Below are positions 9,627-20,426 of a stretch of 54,605 nucleotides of DNA, piece by piece. The DNA lies in the NCBI RefSeq assembly GCF_014486675.1, contig NZ_JACTAC010000013.1:1-54605 (forward strand), written 5' to 3'. The notes under the pieces are model-generated. The model was given only the letters and a program-made list of their open reading frames with translations, was not told the origin of the DNA and made no database searches. The position numbers and the translations under genes are program-made. Source of the DNA: Flavobacterium macrobrachii (GTDB taxonomy: Bacteria > Bacteroidota > Bacteroidia > Flavobacteriales > Flavobacteriaceae). Numbering within the stretch: position 1 is the stretch's first letter; each line of letters opens with the position of its first letter.

Positions 9627-11162
9627 ATGTTAGTAAAAGTTTTTGGAAGTGCAGTTTTTGGTGTTGAAGCAACAACAATAACCGTAGAAGTAAATATTGA
9701 TAAAGGTGTTGGTTATCATTTAGTTGGATTGCCTGATAATGCTATTAAAGAAAGTAGCTATCGAATTGCGGCAGCTTTGAAAAATAACGGTTATTCACTT
9801 CCTGTAAAAAAGATTACCATAAATATGGCGCCAGCCGATTTACGGAAAGAAGGTTCGGCTTATGATTTAACACTTGCCATTGGAATTCTCGCAGCTTCAG
9901 GACAAATAAAAACAGATGAAGTTGATAAATATTTGATTATGGGCGAATTGTCGCTTGATGGAAGTTTACAACCTATAAAAGGTGCATTATCCATTGCAAT
10001 CAAAGCTAAAGAAGAAGGTTTCAAAGGTTTTTTTCTCCCAATTCAGAATGTAAAAGAAGCAGCAATTGTTACTGGTTTGGACGTTTACGGTGTTGAAAAT
10101 GTGCTTCAAGTGATTGACTTTTTTGATGGAAAAGGAACAATTGAACCAACAATAATCAATACACGAGATGAATTTTACAAGACATTAGATTTTCCTGAAT
10201 TTGATTTTTCCGATGTAAAAGGTCAAGAAAGTATCAAACGATGTATGGAAATTGCCGCTGCTGGTGGTCATAACATTATTTTGATTGGTCCACCAGGTTC
10301 AGGAAAAACGATGTTAGCCAAACGATTGCCAAGTATTTTACCACCAATGACTTTGCACGAAGCACTAGAAACTACAAAAATTCACAGTGTAGCTGGAAAA
10401 ATTAAAGATGCAGGATTGATGAATCAACGACCGTTTCGTTCACCACATCATACAGCTTCGAGTGTTTCATTAGTTGGTGGCGGAAGTTATCCACAACCTG
10501 GAGAAATTTCGTTGGCACATAATGGTGTTTTATTTTTGGACGAATTGCCAGAATTTAAACGAGAAGTTCTTGAAGTAATGCGTCAACCATTGGAAGATAG
10601 AGAAGTTACCATATCTAGAGCAAAATTTACAATTACTTATCCGTCGTCGTTTATGTTGGTTGCCAGTATGAATCCAAGTCCAGGTGGTTATTTTAACGAC
10701 CCAGATGCGCCTGTAAGTTCGTCTCCAGCTGAAATGCAACGCTATATGAGCAAAATTTCTGGACCATTACTCGATAGGATTGATATTCATATTGAAGTTA
10801 CTCCTGTTCCATTTGAAAAATTAACCGAAACTCGTCCAGCAGAAAGTAGCGTTTCGATTAGAGAAAGAGTTACTAAAGCTAGAGAGATTCAATCCATTCG
10901 ATTTGAAAATTTTGAAGGTATTCATTACAATGCACAAATGGGAACAAAACAAATTCGAGAATTTTGCGCTTTGGACGAAACTTCGTTGCAGTTACTAAAA
11001 ACAGCAATGGAACGATTGAATCTCTCCGCTCGTGCCTATGACCGAATTCTAAAAGTTTCCAGAACGATAGCTGATTTGGAACAATCAGAAAGTGTAAATT
11101 CTAATCACATTGCTGAAGCTATTCAATATCGAAGTTTGGATCGTGATGGTTGGTTGGGTTGA
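9627..11162 (+). CDS. comM: YifB/ComM family Mg-chelatase-like AAA+ ATPase
   Basis: The 511-residue protein has the standard architecture. An N-terminal Lon-like ChlI fold covers about 1-170 ([29 protein letters not shown]). The AAA+ core follows, with Walker A GPPGSGKT at 221-228, the family signature [11 protein letters not shown] and Walker [11 protein letters not shown] at about 310. The C-terminal Mg_chelatase_C domain is at about 410-505 ([19 protein letters not shown]). ComM is a hexameric helicase that promotes branch migration during natural transformation in species studied. Its role here is inferred from the family. It begins 43 bases after the patatin gene and may have a weak promoter of its own (TTG then TAGCTTTC at about 9609-9616). 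Confidence 0.95.
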   Translation: MLVKVFGSAVFGVEATTITVEVNIDKGVGYHLVGLPDNAIKESSYRIAAALKNNGYSLPVKKITINMAPADLRKEGSAYDLTLAIGILAASGQIKTDEVDKYLIMGELSLDGSLQPIKGALSIAIKAKEEGFKGFFLPIQNVKEAAIVTGLDVYGVENVLQVIDFFDGKGTIEPTIINTRDEFYKTLDFPEFDFSDVKGQESIKRCMEIAAAGGHNIILIGPPGSGKTMLAKRLPSILPPMTLHEALETTKIHSVAGKIKDAGLMNQRPFRSPHHTASSVSLVGGGSYPQPGEISLAHNGVLFLDELPEFKREVLEVMRQPLEDREVTISRAKFTITYPSSFMLVASMNPSPGGYFNDPDAPVSSSPAEMQRYMSKISGPLLDRIDIHIEVTPVPFEKLTETRPAESSVSIRERVTKAREIQSIRFENFEGIHYNAQMGTKQIREFCALDETSLQLLKTAMERLNLSARAYDRILKVSRTIADLEQSESVNSNHIAEAIQYRSLDRDGWLG

Positions 11163-11170
11163 TTTTAGTT

Positions 11171-11222
11171 TATAGTCGCAGTTAACAGTACTCAATCTGA
11201 CAACTGATTACTGCGACTGATA
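11171..11222. repeat. CAGTCGCAGT-type inverted repeat between convergent genes
   Basis: AGTCGCAGT at 11174-11182 is mirrored by ACTGCGACT at 11210-11218. The stop codon of the HMG-CoA synthase gene lies inside the element. Similar sequences occur at 24162-24180 and 39752-39806, which suggests a dispersed intergenic repeat. Confidence 0.6.
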
Positions 11223-12566
11223 ACTATAATATCTAGCACCAACTAAAACTGGATTTTCTTTTTCAATTTTATCCAAATAGAATTCATTTTTTGGAGGAAA
11301 AACGGATTGTTTTAATTCTTTTTTGTGGAGTTTTTCATAGGTTGAAAAATCGATTGCTATTGTTTGTTCCAATGTTTCAAATAATTGAATTTTTTCAATT
11401 GCAGATTTCCAGTTTTCTTCTACAACCGCTTCAAAAACTTTTGATTTTGAACCACTTCCATAAGCGATAAATCCAAAAGTTGTATTGGTAAGATTAGTAT
11501 CGTTTTTAAAATGATGGCAAAGTGTAGAAAGTAAGCCTAAAAAAATCGAACCGGTGTAAATATTACCAATTTGTCCCGAAGCTATTTCAGATGGTAAAAT
11601 ATATTGGTTTACTAAATCCAGATATTCAGGACTTTTAGCTAATGCTTTTAGTTTTTCTTTACTGTTTTCACCAATTTGATTTTCTACTAATTCAGGATTT
11701 TCATTGGCAAAAATTTCTATAAAAGTACGTCGACCTTGAAAACAATAAGGCAAATGCATCAAAATGGCTGACCATTTTTCGTAAAGTTTTCCTTTTTGAT
11801 GACTTTCCTCTTTGTAATGTTCATAAGCTTCGGTAATTCTATTGATGTAACACTGATTAGAATATTGTCCGTCAAAAACGGGTTGTTCTTTGTAGATGTT
11901 GATTTCATTTTCTAAAACGCCATTCCATTCTGGATTGTTTTCAGTTTGAAAAATTTCTTCTTTGGAAAAATTTCTTCTAGGTTTGAAAAAATCAAAAACG
12001 CCTTCGGTTGCTACACCAACTTCTTTTGAAAAACTTAAAATTCTTGGATTAGCAGTAATCAGCATTGCAATTGAACCTGCGCCTTGAGTATATTCGCCAG
12101 AAGAATTTAAGTCATATTTGGCATTATCTGAGGCAATGACAATCGCTTTTTTGGTTGGATTTAATCGGATGTAATCTAAACAATTTTGCAATGCATCAAC
12201 CGCACCAATGCAAGCAAATGTCAAATCGACTACATCACAGTTTTTAAAACTTCTTGCTCCGAAAATTTGTTCCAAGTTCGATAAAACATACGAACCAACT
12301 GGCTTTGAACTGTCGACACCACTTTCGGTTCCGATGTAAATTCGACTGATTTCATTTGGATTTAGATTTTCTTGTTGAATGAGTTTCAAAGCTGCATTAG
12401 AAGCTAAAGTCACCACATCTTGATGCACATCTAGAAAACTCATTTTGTGCAAACCTAAGCCTTTAATAAGTTTATCAGCTTCAATATTTCTTTTTTCGGC
12501 TAATGTTGTTATTGGAAGATAAATTTTGGGAATTTCAAAGGCTATACTATCGATACCAACTTTCAT
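11208..12566 (-). CDS. Hydroxymethylglutaryl-CoA synthase family protein
   Basis: The 452-residue protein is a thiolase-fold HMG-CoA synthase. The N-terminal half contains IYIGTESGVDSSKPVGSYV (about 76-94) and the catalytic-Cys block DLTFACIGAVDALQNC (about 117-132). The C-terminal half contains GSIFLGLLSTL and FIAYGSGSKSKVFEA. It condenses acetyl-CoA with acetoacetyl-CoA to give HMG-CoA. Flavobacteria make isoprenoids by the mevalonate route, so this is probably the housekeeping enzyme. No polyketide genes are nearby to suggest a beta-branching role. It is monocistronic: a terminator lies upstream and a convergent gene downstream. A -7-like TAATTTTG is at 12589-12596. Confidence 0.9.
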   Translation of the reverse strand: MKVGIDSIAFEIPKIYLPITTLAEKRNIEADKLIKGLGLHKMSFLDVHQDVVTLASNAALKLIQQENLNPNEISRIYIGTESGVDSSKPVGSYVLSNLEQIFGARSFKNCDVVDLTFACIGAVDALQNCLDYIRLNPTKKAIVIASDNAKYDLNSSGEYTQGAGSIAMLITANPRILSFSKEVGVATEGVFDFFKPRRNFSKEEIFQTENNPEWNGVLENEINIYKEQPVFDGQYSNQCYINRITEAYEHYKEESHQKGKLYEKWSAILMHLPYCFQGRRTFIEIFANENPELVENQIGENSKEKLKALAKSPEYLDLVNQYILPSEIASGQIGNIYTGSIFLGLLSTLCHHFKNDTNLTNTTFGFIAYGSGSKSKVFEAVVEENWKSAIEKIQLFETLEQTIAIDFSTYEKLHKKELKQSVFPPKNEFYLDKIEKENPVLVGARYYSYQSQ

Positions 12567-12593
12567 TTGATTGATTTTTTGAGAAAGACAAAA

Positions 12594-12630
12594 TTAAAAA
12601 AGGTAACTTCAATTTTACTTGAAATTACCT
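12594..12630 (-). terminator. Hairpin terminator downstream of the zinc metallopeptidase gene
   Basis: On the minus strand AGGTAATTTCAA pairs with TTGAAGTTACCT (12601-12612 with 12619-12630, six-base loop, one G-U pair) and is followed by a T-run. It ends the histidine kinase-metallopeptidase transcript about 95 bases after its stop codon. Confidence 0.75.
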
Positions 12631-12725
12631 TTAAAATTGAGCATTTAAACACGATTTATGATTTATGCAACAAATCTGTTTTTTATTTTTTGAATTGTGA
12701 TTTTTGTTTAATTTTTCTAAGAATT

Positions 12726-13580
12726 TTAATTGATTAATGCAGAAAAAGTATCACCTTGTTTAATGTCGCCTGTTTTGTAACCTTTCATAAACCACTCCAT
12801 TCGCTGTTCAGAAGTTCCATGGGTAAATGATTCTTGATTAACATGACCTTGCATTTTACTTTGAATAGCATCATCTCCAACAGCGTTGGCAGCACTCAGC
12901 GCTTCTTCAATATCACCTTCTACTAAAAGATTTTTGTTATAGTGTGCCCAAACTCCTGCGTAAAAATCAGCTTGAAGTTCTAAACAAACCGAGAGTTTAT
13001 TGGCTTCGGCTTCGTTTTTATTGGCTTGAAGTTGACGGACTTTTCTCGATGTTCCAAGAATAGTTTGAAGATGATGTCCCATTTCGTGAGCAATTACATA
13101 AGCAATAGCAAAATCGCCTCCTTTGGCTCCAAAACGAGTTTTTAGTTCTTCAAAAAAGCGTAAATCCATATATACTTTTTTGTCGCCAGGACAATAAAAC
13201 GGTCCAGAAGCTGAGGTTGCGCTTCCACATGCCGTATTCACACCATCATAAAAAATGACCATTCCTGGTTTTTCATAGTGCATTCCGTTTTCGCTAAAAA
13301 CTTTTTCCCAAGTTTCGTTATTATATTCAAAACATGATTTTGAAAATTCGCCTAATTCTATTTCTTCTGCGGTAAGTTCACGCGTTTGGGTTTGTTCCGT
13401 TTGTTGTTGACCTTGCGTTTGTTGGAGTATATTTCCAATGGTTTGTCCTGTTTCACCTCCAAACATATTCAATAGAAGAATGATAATTCCTATTGCGCTA
13501 CCACCAAGTATTGCTTTTCCTCCTCCAGACATTCCGCGTCTATCTTCAAAGGTGTCGCTCTTTTTTCTTTCCCATTTCAT
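12726..13580 (-). CDS. YpfJ-type neutral zinc metallopeptidase (membrane anchored)
   Basis: The 284-residue protein belongs to the YpfJ/zinc_metallopeptidase family. The N-terminus MKWERKKSDTFEDRRGMSGG is the family signature. One membrane helix follows at about residues 24-40. A Gln/Thr-rich linker runs at about 52-70, and then the catalytic domain with HEMGHH at 165-170. The C-terminal SQRMEWFMKGYKTGD is also conserved. The active site should face the periplasm. The substrate is unknown for the family. It starts only 29 bases after the stop of the large hybrid histidine kinase on the same strand, so the two are probably cotranscribed. Confidence 0.93.
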   Translation of the reverse strand: MKWERKKSDTFEDRRGMSGGGKAILGGSAIGIIILLLNMFGGETGQTIGNILQQTQGQQQTEQTQTRELTAEEIELGEFSKSCFEYNNETWEKVFSENGMHYEKPGMVIFYDGVNTACGSATSASGPFYCPGDKKVYMDLRFFEELKTRFGAKGGDFAIAYVIAHEMGHHLQTILGTSRKVRQLQANKNEAEANKLSVCLELQADFYAGVWAHYNKNLLVEGDIEEALSAANAVGDDAIQSKMQGHVNQESFTHGTSEQRMEWFMKGYKTGDIKQGDTFSALIN

Positions 13581-13609
13581 GTTTTTTTTATTGATATAAG
13601 GTTAATTAA

Positions 13610-16600
13610 CTATGTTTTTGCTATCCATTTAGAAATAATTTTTTTTAAATTTTCTTTTTCTATTGGTTTTGGTATATAATCATTCATTCCTGCTTGTAGA
13701 CATTTTTCCTTTTCACCAACAATCGTTCCAGCCGTTAATGCAATAATTGGAGTATCTTTTTGATTGTCTATTTTTCTAATTTCTTCGGTTGCTTCATATC
13801 CATTCATTTCTGGCATTTGTATGTCCATTAAAATTAAATCAGGTTTAATTTCAGAAGATATGAAAACTACTTCTTTACCATTTTCAAATTCATGAATTAT
13901 TGAGTTTGGTAGTATTTGTAAAATTAGAGTTTTAGCCAATAACATATTTATTTTATTGTCTTCAACTATAAAAATCGTTAAATTATTGTTTGAAATTACA
14001 TTTTCTGATGGTTTTTGTATTTCAGTTTTATTCTTTCTTTGTTCATATTTTTTAGTTTCATTTGAATATTTTACATCCAAATAAAATAAAAATTCACTAC
14101 CAATTCCTATCTTGCTTTCTAACTCTAATTTACTGTTCATAAGAGATAAAAGCTGATTCGATATTGAAAGACCTAAACCAGTTCCGCCAAAACGTTTTGT
14201 TGTAGATGCATCTTCTTGTGAAAAAGCTTCAAATATTTTTGCTTGATTTTTTGCTTTTATTCCTATTCCTGTATCTTTTACTGAAAATTTAAGTTTTGCA
14301 TTTTTCAAGTTTTTTGTTTCTTCATTTGTAATTTCTAAAGTTATATTTCCTTTTTCTGTAAATTTAACAGCATTACTAAGCAAGTTAATAAGTACTTGTT
14401 TTAATCTAATGTAATCTACCCAAATATAGATAGGAACATTATTATCAATTATCAAATTAACGTTTAGATTTTTTCTTTTAGCTTCGTGTTGGATAAGAGA
14501 AATTACTTGATTGGCTAAATCTGATGTATTATTTTTTTCAATAATTAATTCGATTTTTCCTGACTCAATTTTGGAGAAATCTAAAATATTATTGATAACT
14601 TCCATTAAAGAATTTGCAGATTGATTTACTGTGTCCATATATTTTTTTTGAATACTTTCTAATTCTGTATTCATCAAAAGTTCTGTAAATCCAATAATTC
14701 CATTTAGAGGAGTTCTAATTTCATGACTCATGTTAGCTAAAAATTCTGATTTAGCTCTATTAGCTGCTTCTGCATATTCTTTGTCTTTTATTGCGTTTTC
14801 AGCTAGTTTTCTTTCAGTAACATCAATGAATATTCCTTCTATCGAAGTTATTTCTCCATCTTTGTGTATTGCGTCTCCAAATTCCTCTATCCATGCTACT
14901 TCACCATTTTTTTTAATAATTCTATAGATAAAATGAAATGGTTTTCCTTGTTTAATAAACGCTCTTTGATTGACAACTATATTGTTTATTTCATCTGGAT
15001 GTACTAAATCCAAGAAGGATTTTTTTCCATCAATAAAATCTGATTTTGGATATCCAGTTAGTTTTTCAATTTGGTCGTTTAAATAAATTTTTGAAAAAGT
15101 TTCGTCGTTGTTTGATAGGTAAACAACACCAGGAATATTATCTGCAAGCAACCTAAATTTTTCTTCACTTTCTTGAATTATGGTTTCATTAATATTCCTT
15201 TCTAGTGCAAATGAAATATTTTTGGATAAAATCTCAAGGGAAGAAATCTCATCAAAAGTCCATTCACGTTCTTTTGAAGTATCATCGAATATTAAAATTC
15301 CATAAAAAGTTTCCTTTATAAAAATAGGTGTAAATAGTATTGATTTTGAACCCAATCCTTCAAGTAATTTTCTAGTTTCAGTGTTTGGAATTTTTCTAAC
15401 TATTGAATTGAATGAAATATTTTCTACCAATTTATCTCCAATTATGCCAAGAGATTTAAGAGGTAAATTTTGAAGGAATGGATTTGGTGATTGTATAGAA
15501 TTGGTTTCAGATAACCATCTAATTTTTTGAGAGATAGAAATTTCTTTGCTGTCAAATTCAAAATAAGAAACTCTTGAGGCATTAATCACATTTCCAATTG
15601 TACTTACAATTCCTAGTAAGATTTCGTCTTGATTTTTTGAGAGTAAAAACTTTTCAGTATTTTTATTAATTTCAAATAAAATATCACTCTTGTATGTCAA
15701 TTTTTTCTCGGCTTCATTTCTCATTTGGGCTTCAATAGCAATTGCGATTAAATCTGCAATTGAGCGAGCAAAATTGATATCTTCATTATCCCATTCTCTT
15801 TTAGTATCGACAGCTTCAAAACACAATATACCGACAATTTTTTTATTGATAAAAATTGGAGTATCTAGTAGCGATTTTATATTATGCTTAGGGAAATAGT
15901 TGTAGCAAAGTTCTTCAGTACCTTTATTTATGTATACATCTGAAGCTACAATTTGTTGACCTGTTTCAAGTGCTTTGAAATATATTGGATGTTGATTTAT
16001 ATCAACAAAGAAATGTTTTTCAAATCGATTACTATTTAGATAATATATACTTTCACATTTTAAACCTTCAGGAATGTAACTCCAATAGCTGGTTCTGTTT
16101 ATGTTACAATTTGTAGCTACCTTTTGAAGGATGTTTTTTAATACACTTTTAAATCCTTCTTTGTTTGAATAACTTTTTGAGGTTAAATCTTTTATTACTT
16201 GATTGTGAATTTTTATTTTTGATGCTCTTTCAAAATGCTCGATTTCAAGATTTTTTATTAAAGTGATATCTCTTGCAATTACAGAAAAACCAGTTTTTTT
16301 ATTAAATTTATCTCTCTTGATTGTCACTTTTTGTGTTACCCAAATTGTATCACCATTTTTCTTAATCATCGGGAATACTAAATCAGGATAATCTCCGTTA
16401 TCCTCTGGAATGTATTCATAGAATTCTTTAACTACATCTATGTAGTCTGTTCTTATAAATGTGGTATAGTGATTACTAAATATTTCTTCTTTTGAATATC
16501 CAAGTGCTTTTTCAGTAAATGGATTTACATAAATTATTTTACCTTCAAAATTAATTTCAGTGATTAAATCATTAGCCGATTCAATTAAATCGCGATATTG

Positions 16601-17566
16601 ATTTTGAATTTTTATTTGTTCAGTAACATCTTGACCAATTCCAATAAGAATGTCTTCTGAATATCTTTTGTCTTTCCACTGAATGTATTTATAATCTCCA
16701 TTTTTACATTTTAATTTTCGTATATATAACCTATCATCAACATAATCTTCGTGATACGCTTCACCAATAAATTCAGGATCTTCTGTTAATCGCCAATATT
16801 CAAGACCAAGTACTTCACTTGCACTGTAACCTAAAATAGATTCAATAGATTCGCTACAAAATGATACTTCACCTTTTTTATTAGTTGTTAAAATCAAATA
16901 ATTTCCTTTGTTGACAACAATATTTGTAAAAAGAAATTTGTTTTTTGTTTCTATGAGTGCTAAATGTCTAGATATGTGTATAGTAATAATTAAAACAAAT
17001 GAGCATATCAAAATAATTGTTTGGTTCTTAGGAATTAATTCCAAATCATAAGTGAATATCAATAGTAGAATTACTGTTATTACAAATAACCAAAAGTGTA
17101 AAATATTTTTTAAAACAAAATAAGAAAGGAAAAGACAAACGATAAGGCTAATAAATGAAATTAACTCAAATTCTTTAAAAAAAACATTATGTATTATATA
17201 TCCTAAGTACAAGTAGTAACATAAAAGAAAAATGCTACTTACATTTCTTTTAAAAAAACTAACTCTCGTACTTAAAAAATATAGTATTAATAATGTTCCA
17301 CCAATGCTTAAGTTAATAAAAAAAAGACTTTCAGACCTTATTTTAAATATCTCCAATATTGTTTCTACTAATGGAATTGCTACACCAAAAAAAAGGAAGT
17401 ACAACGTATATTGTTGCTCTCTTGATTCAAATTGATCAGCATTTGATAAATTTAATTTTTGACTAATAGTTTCTTTTGTAGCGAAATAAAAATAATAAAG
17501 AAAAAATAATAATAGTACTATTATTATTAAACTGTTTGTGTTTAAAAAAAATAAAATTGTTCTCAA
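13610..17566 (-). CDS. Hybrid sensor histidine kinase, membrane-bound, with PAS, GAF and receiver domains
   Basis: The 1318-residue protein begins with a run of six or seven hydrophobic helices (about 1-215). Two PAS domains with PAC motifs follow (about 225-440), then two GAF domains (about 455-610 and 630-785) and a third PAS (about 795-915). The kinase core has the H-box [15 protein letters not shown] with the phospho-His near residue 946, N-box [10 protein letters not shown], and G-boxes DTGIGIK and [11 protein letters not shown]. The C-terminal receiver domain (about 1190-1318) has [14 protein letters not shown] with the phospho-Asp near 1245 and a conserved Lys in YIPKPI. It autophosphorylates and passes phosphate to its own receiver. 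No HPt protein or output regulator is adjacent. The ligand is unknown. Confidence 0.95.
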   Translation of the reverse strand: MRTILFFLNTNSLIIIVLLLFFLYYFYFATKETISQKLNLSNADQFESREQQYTLYFLFFGVAIPLVETILEIFKIRSESLFFINLSIGGTLLILYFLSTRVSFFKRNVSSIFLLCYYLYLGYIIHNVFFKEFELISFISLIVCLFLSYFVLKNILHFWLFVITVILLLIFTYDLELIPKNQTIILICSFVLIITIHISRHLALIETKNKFLFTNIVVNKGNYLILTTNKKGEVSFCSESIESILGYSASEVLGLEYWRLTEDPEFIGEAYHEDYVDDRLYIRKLKCKNGDYKYIQWKDKRYSEDILIGIGQDVTEQIKIQNQYRDLIESANDLITEINFEGKIIYVNPFTEKALGYSKEEIFSNHYTTFIRTDYIDVVKEFYEYIPEDNGDYPDLVFPMIKKNGDTIWVTQKVTIKRDKFNKKTGFSVIARDITLIKNLEIEHFERASKIKIHNQVIKDLTSKSYSNKEGFKSVLKNILQKVATNCNINRTSYWSYIPEGLKCESIYYLNSNRFEKHFFVDINQHPIYFKALETGQQIVASDVYINKGTEELCYNYFPKHNIKSLLDTPIFINKKIVGILCFEAVDTKREWDNEDINFARSIADLIAIAIEAQMRNEAEKKLTYKSDILFEINKNTEKFLLSKNQDEILLGIVSTIGNVINASRVSYFEFDSKEISISQKIRWLSETNSIQSPNPFLQNLPLKSLGIIGDKLVENISFNSIVRKIPNTETRKLLEGLGSKSILFTPIFIKETFYGILIFDDTSKEREWTFDEISSLEILSKNISFALERNINETIIQESEEKFRLLADNIPGVVYLSNNDETFSKIYLNDQIEKLTGYPKSDFIDGKKSFLDLVHPDEINNIVVNQRAFIKQGKPFHFIYRIIKKNGEVAWIEEFGDAIHKDGEITSIEGIFIDVTERKLAENAIKDKEYAEAANRAKSEFLANMSHEIRTPLNGIIGFTELLMNTELESIQKKYMDTVNQSANSLMEVINNILDFSKIESGKIELIIEKNNTSDLANQVISLIQHEAKRKNLNVNLIIDNNVPIYIWVDYIRLKQVLINLLSNAVKFTEKGNITLEITNEETKNLKNAKLKFSVKDTGIGIKAKNQAKIFEAFSQEDASTTKRFGGTGLGLSISNQLLSLMNSKLELESKIGIGSEFLFYLDVKYSNETKKYEQRKNKTEIQKPSENVISNNNLTIFIVEDNKINMLLAKTLILQILPNSIIHEFENGKEVVFISSEIKPDLILMDIQMPEMNGYEATEEIRKIDNQKDTPIIALTAGTIVGEKEKCLQAGMNDYIPKPIEKENLKKIISKWIAKT

Positions 17567-17623
17567 TTTTTGTTTTGGTTAGTTAGGTGTTGTTATTTGT
17601 AGTTTTTCAAAAATAGTTATAAT

Positions 17624-18958
17624 CTAATGTAAACTCTTCAAGAAAAATTTGATTTTTTTTAATTTATCATTGTATGGTGCATATCGTATGGGAATATCTA
17701 ACCATGTTGCCCTTTTAACAACTGATTTGTGATGAGAAAAAGTATCAAAACTTCCTTTGCCATGATAACTACCAATACCACTTTGACCAACACCTCCAAA
17801 TGGTAAACGATGATTTATAAATTGAATCATTGTATCATTAATGCATCCTCCGCCAAATGAATATTTTAGGATCTGTTTTTTTGCAAATTTTTTATTTTCA
17901 GAAAAAACATAAAATCCAAGCGGTTTTTCATAATTGGAAATAATTTTTTCTAATTCATTTTCAGTATTATAGCCAATGATAGGAACTATTGGTCCAAATA
18001 TTTCGCCAGCCATTATTTTACTATCCAATGAGGGTTCATCTACTAATGTTGGTTCAATATAAAAATCGTTTGGATTATTTTTCCCACCAAAAATAATTTT
18101 CTCGCCATCAAGTAAATCTAATAATCTTTTCCAGTTTTTTTCATTTATAATTCTTGGATAATCTTTTGAATTTTCTATTTTTTCACTGTAGGCTAAATGG
18201 ATTTCTTCTTTAAGATAATCTATGAATTTTGATTTAATATTTTGTTGAACTAACAAATAATCTGGAGCAATACAAGTTTGTCCAGCATTTACAAATTTTC
18301 CCCAAACGATTCGTTTTGCAGCTAATTTTAAGTTGGCAGTTTCATCAATAATGCACGGATTTTTTCCTCCGAGTTCTAACGTTATTGGTGTTAAATTTTC
18401 TGCGGCAGCTTTGGCAATAATTTTACCAACAGAAACACTTCCAGTAAAAAAGATATAATCCCAGCGTTGTTGCCCAAGTAATAATTCTGTTTCTAAAATT
18501 CCACCTTCTACAACTTTTACATGATCTTCATCAAATGTTTCAGAAATAATTTTTGCAATAATCTTTGAGGTATTTTCAGTAAGTTCGGATGGTTTAATTG
18601 TAACTTGATTTCCAGCTGAAATTGCTGCTATTGCTGGGTTAAGGGCTAATTGAAAAGGGTAATTCCATGGAGAAATTATTAAAACTTTCCCAAACGGTTC
18701 TTTGTAGATATAATCGGTTGATGGAAAATTTAGAAAAGAAGGCAAAACCAATTTTGGTTTTGCCCATTTATGAATATTTTTTATGTTAAGTTTTAATTCA
18801 GAAATGACAAAATGGATCTCAGTTAAATACGTTTCAAACTCAGATTTTTTAAAATCATCATGTAAGGCTTTTACAATTTCTGTTTCATTGTTTTGAATAC
18901 AAGCAAGAAGTTGTATAAGTTTTTGCTTTCTAAATTGAATGTTGTTTTTATAATCCAT
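17624..18958 (-). CDS. NAD(P)-dependent aldehyde dehydrogenase (class 3-like)
   Basis: The 444-residue protein has all main aldehyde dehydrogenase motifs: ISPWNYPFQLALNPAI at about 95-110, IKPSELTENT at 121-130, FTGSVSVGK at 171-179, general base Glu195 in LELGGKNP and nucleophile Cys229 in GQTCIAPDY. It lacks the extra N-terminal region of the 480-500 residue classes, which fits class 3/fatty-aldehyde-type enzymes. It oxidises an aldehyde to the acid. The substrate cannot be read from the sequence, and medium- or long-chain aldehydes are typical of the class. It lies between the histidine kinase and DUF5723 genes on the same strand with gaps of about 60 bases. Confidence 0.94.
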   Translation of the reverse strand: MDYKNNIQFRKQKLIQLLACIQNNETEIVKALHDDFKKSEFETYLTEIHFVISELKLNIKNIHKWAKPKLVLPSFLNFPSTDYIYKEPFGKVLIISPWNYPFQLALNPAIAAISAGNQVTIKPSELTENTSKIIAKIISETFDEDHVKVVEGGILETELLLGQQRWDYIFFTGSVSVGKIIAKAAAENLTPITLELGGKNPCIIDETANLKLAAKRIVWGKFVNAGQTCIAPDYLLVQQNIKSKFIDYLKEEIHLAYSEKIENSKDYPRIINEKNWKRLLDLLDGEKIIFGGKNNPNDFYIEPTLVDEPSLDSKIMAGEIFGPIVPIIGYNTENELEKIISNYEKPLGFYVFSENKKFAKKQILKYSFGGGCINDTMIQFINHRLPFGGVGQSGIGSYHGKGSFDTFSHHKSVVKRATWLDIPIRYAPYNDKLKKIKFFLKSLH

Positions 18959-19018
18959 AACGTGAAATATTGTCTATGAAATATATGATTTTAATATAAA
19001 TGTTCCAATTATATTTTT

Positions 19019-20356
19019 CTACAAAAATCCCCAACGGAAACCTAAGTAAATATCACCTTGTTTGCTATCAGCTAGTAAAGCAGTTACCATAGAACTTGAA
19101 CCAAGGTAAAAACCTCCTAAACGAAATCCAAATCCAACATTGGTTCCTGAAATTTCATGAAAAGTTACAGGAATATAGGTTTCAAAATAGCGTAAACTTA
19201 TTCTTGGTGTGATACTAAAAATGTTTGGAGCCGTAACTTGGTCATTGGCTGAATCGTCATTTAATTTTTGTTGTAAATAGGCTGTAACATATAATTTGTG
19301 AATTACTTTTAAATCAACATAAGTTGAAAAAACAGTTGGTAATTTAACTTTAAAATCTTTTTCGCCTTGTTCAACAGTTAAATAACCATTGCTTGATAAA
19401 ATATCTTCAACATCACTTAAGCTATCTACATCTTCAAATAAACTTAAATCCAAAGGATCAGAATTAGGAATATTTAATGAGTAATTTGTAGAAGCATTAT
19501 TATTATCTTTAAACGTCATGCTACCAATATTTCTGATAGATAATCCAGCATTTAATTTGTATTTTTTATCATCACCAAGCCATTGATAATTTGCTCCAAC
19601 ATCACCCGCAAAACCATTCAACCCACCAAAAATTGATTTGCTATAATCATCAAAATTAGTAAAGCTGTCAGCAAGATTTCCTGAATAAGCAATGTTTAGT
19701 GTAGCAGGAGAATTAGTAGTCAAAAATGCATCTCCACCAACTTCAGTTATCGTTCCATTTAGATTACTTAAACCAAAGTTAGAATACGAACCAGGAAATA
19801 ATAACTTTAATGTCACACCTGCGCTAAATTTATGCTTTTCGGTTTCATATAAATTTCTAGCAAGAGACAAGCCAATTTCACCATACGAAGTACCATTCAT
19901 ACGTTGGTTTTTCTTATTGTCTAAAAGAGTTGTGTTTAAACCTATGTTATTATTAGTGATGGCATTTCCAATAGTTGGATCAATGTCGACTAAGTCAAAT
20001 TTGGCGTAGGCTTTTGACGTAATTGCCAATCCCCATTTTTTCCAACGCATTGCAAATCCCAAACCATTAATTTCTGCATCAACACGAGCATTTACAGGAC
20101 TTGTTCCACTAAAAAGCAGTTCTTCAAAATCTGTATCAGAATTAAAATCACTAAAAGCAAGCTTGTCATTAGCTACATTAACACTCAGTCCAAAAATATT
20201 AACTTCAAATTTTTTAGAAAGATTTGTTAATTCGGCAGGATTGATATTTACGTTTAAAATCCCAACACGATTGGACGTACTAATGCCCGAAAAATGTTCC
20301 TGAGCAAAAGTAAAATGACAGAAAAGCGATAGAGCAACAACGAAGATTTTTTTCAT
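19019..20356 (-). CDS. DUF5723 family outer-membrane beta-barrel protein
   Basis: The 445-residue protein has a signal peptide (MKKIFVVALSLFCHFTFAQ) followed by the motif STSNRVGILNVNINPAELTN, which I recognise as typical of DUF5723 proteins of Bacteroidetes. The rest is rich in alternating polar/aromatic strands and ends in an aromatic residue region (GDIYLGFRWGFL). It resembles PorV/OmpP1-like outer-membrane barrels. The role is unknown. The start at 20356 gives the signal peptide directly. Confidence 0.8.
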   Translation of the reverse strand: MKKIFVVALSLFCHFTFAQEHFSGISTSNRVGILNVNINPAELTNLSKKFEVNIFGLSVNVANDKLAFSDFNSDTDFEELLFSGTSPVNARVDAEINGLGFAMRWKKWGLAITSKAYAKFDLVDIDPTIGNAITNNNIGLNTTLLDNKKNQRMNGTSYGEIGLSLARNLYETEKHKFSAGVTLKLLFPGSYSNFGLSNLNGTITEVGGDAFLTTNSPATLNIAYSGNLADSFTNFDDYSKSIFGGLNGFAGDVGANYQWLGDDKKYKLNAGLSIRNIGSMTFKDNNNASTNYSLNIPNSDPLDLSLFEDVDSLSDVEDILSSNGYLTVEQGEKDFKVKLPTVFSTYVDLKVIHKLYVTAYLQQKLNDDSANDQVTAPNIFSITPRISLRYFETYIPVTFHEISGTNVGFGFRLGGFYLGSSSMVTALLADSKQGDIYLGFRWGFL

Positions 20357-20426
20357 GGCAGTAGTATTTTATATAGTTAAAGTGGTAAAAAAAATATATG
20401 ACTGTGGTAAATATATGAAATTTTAC

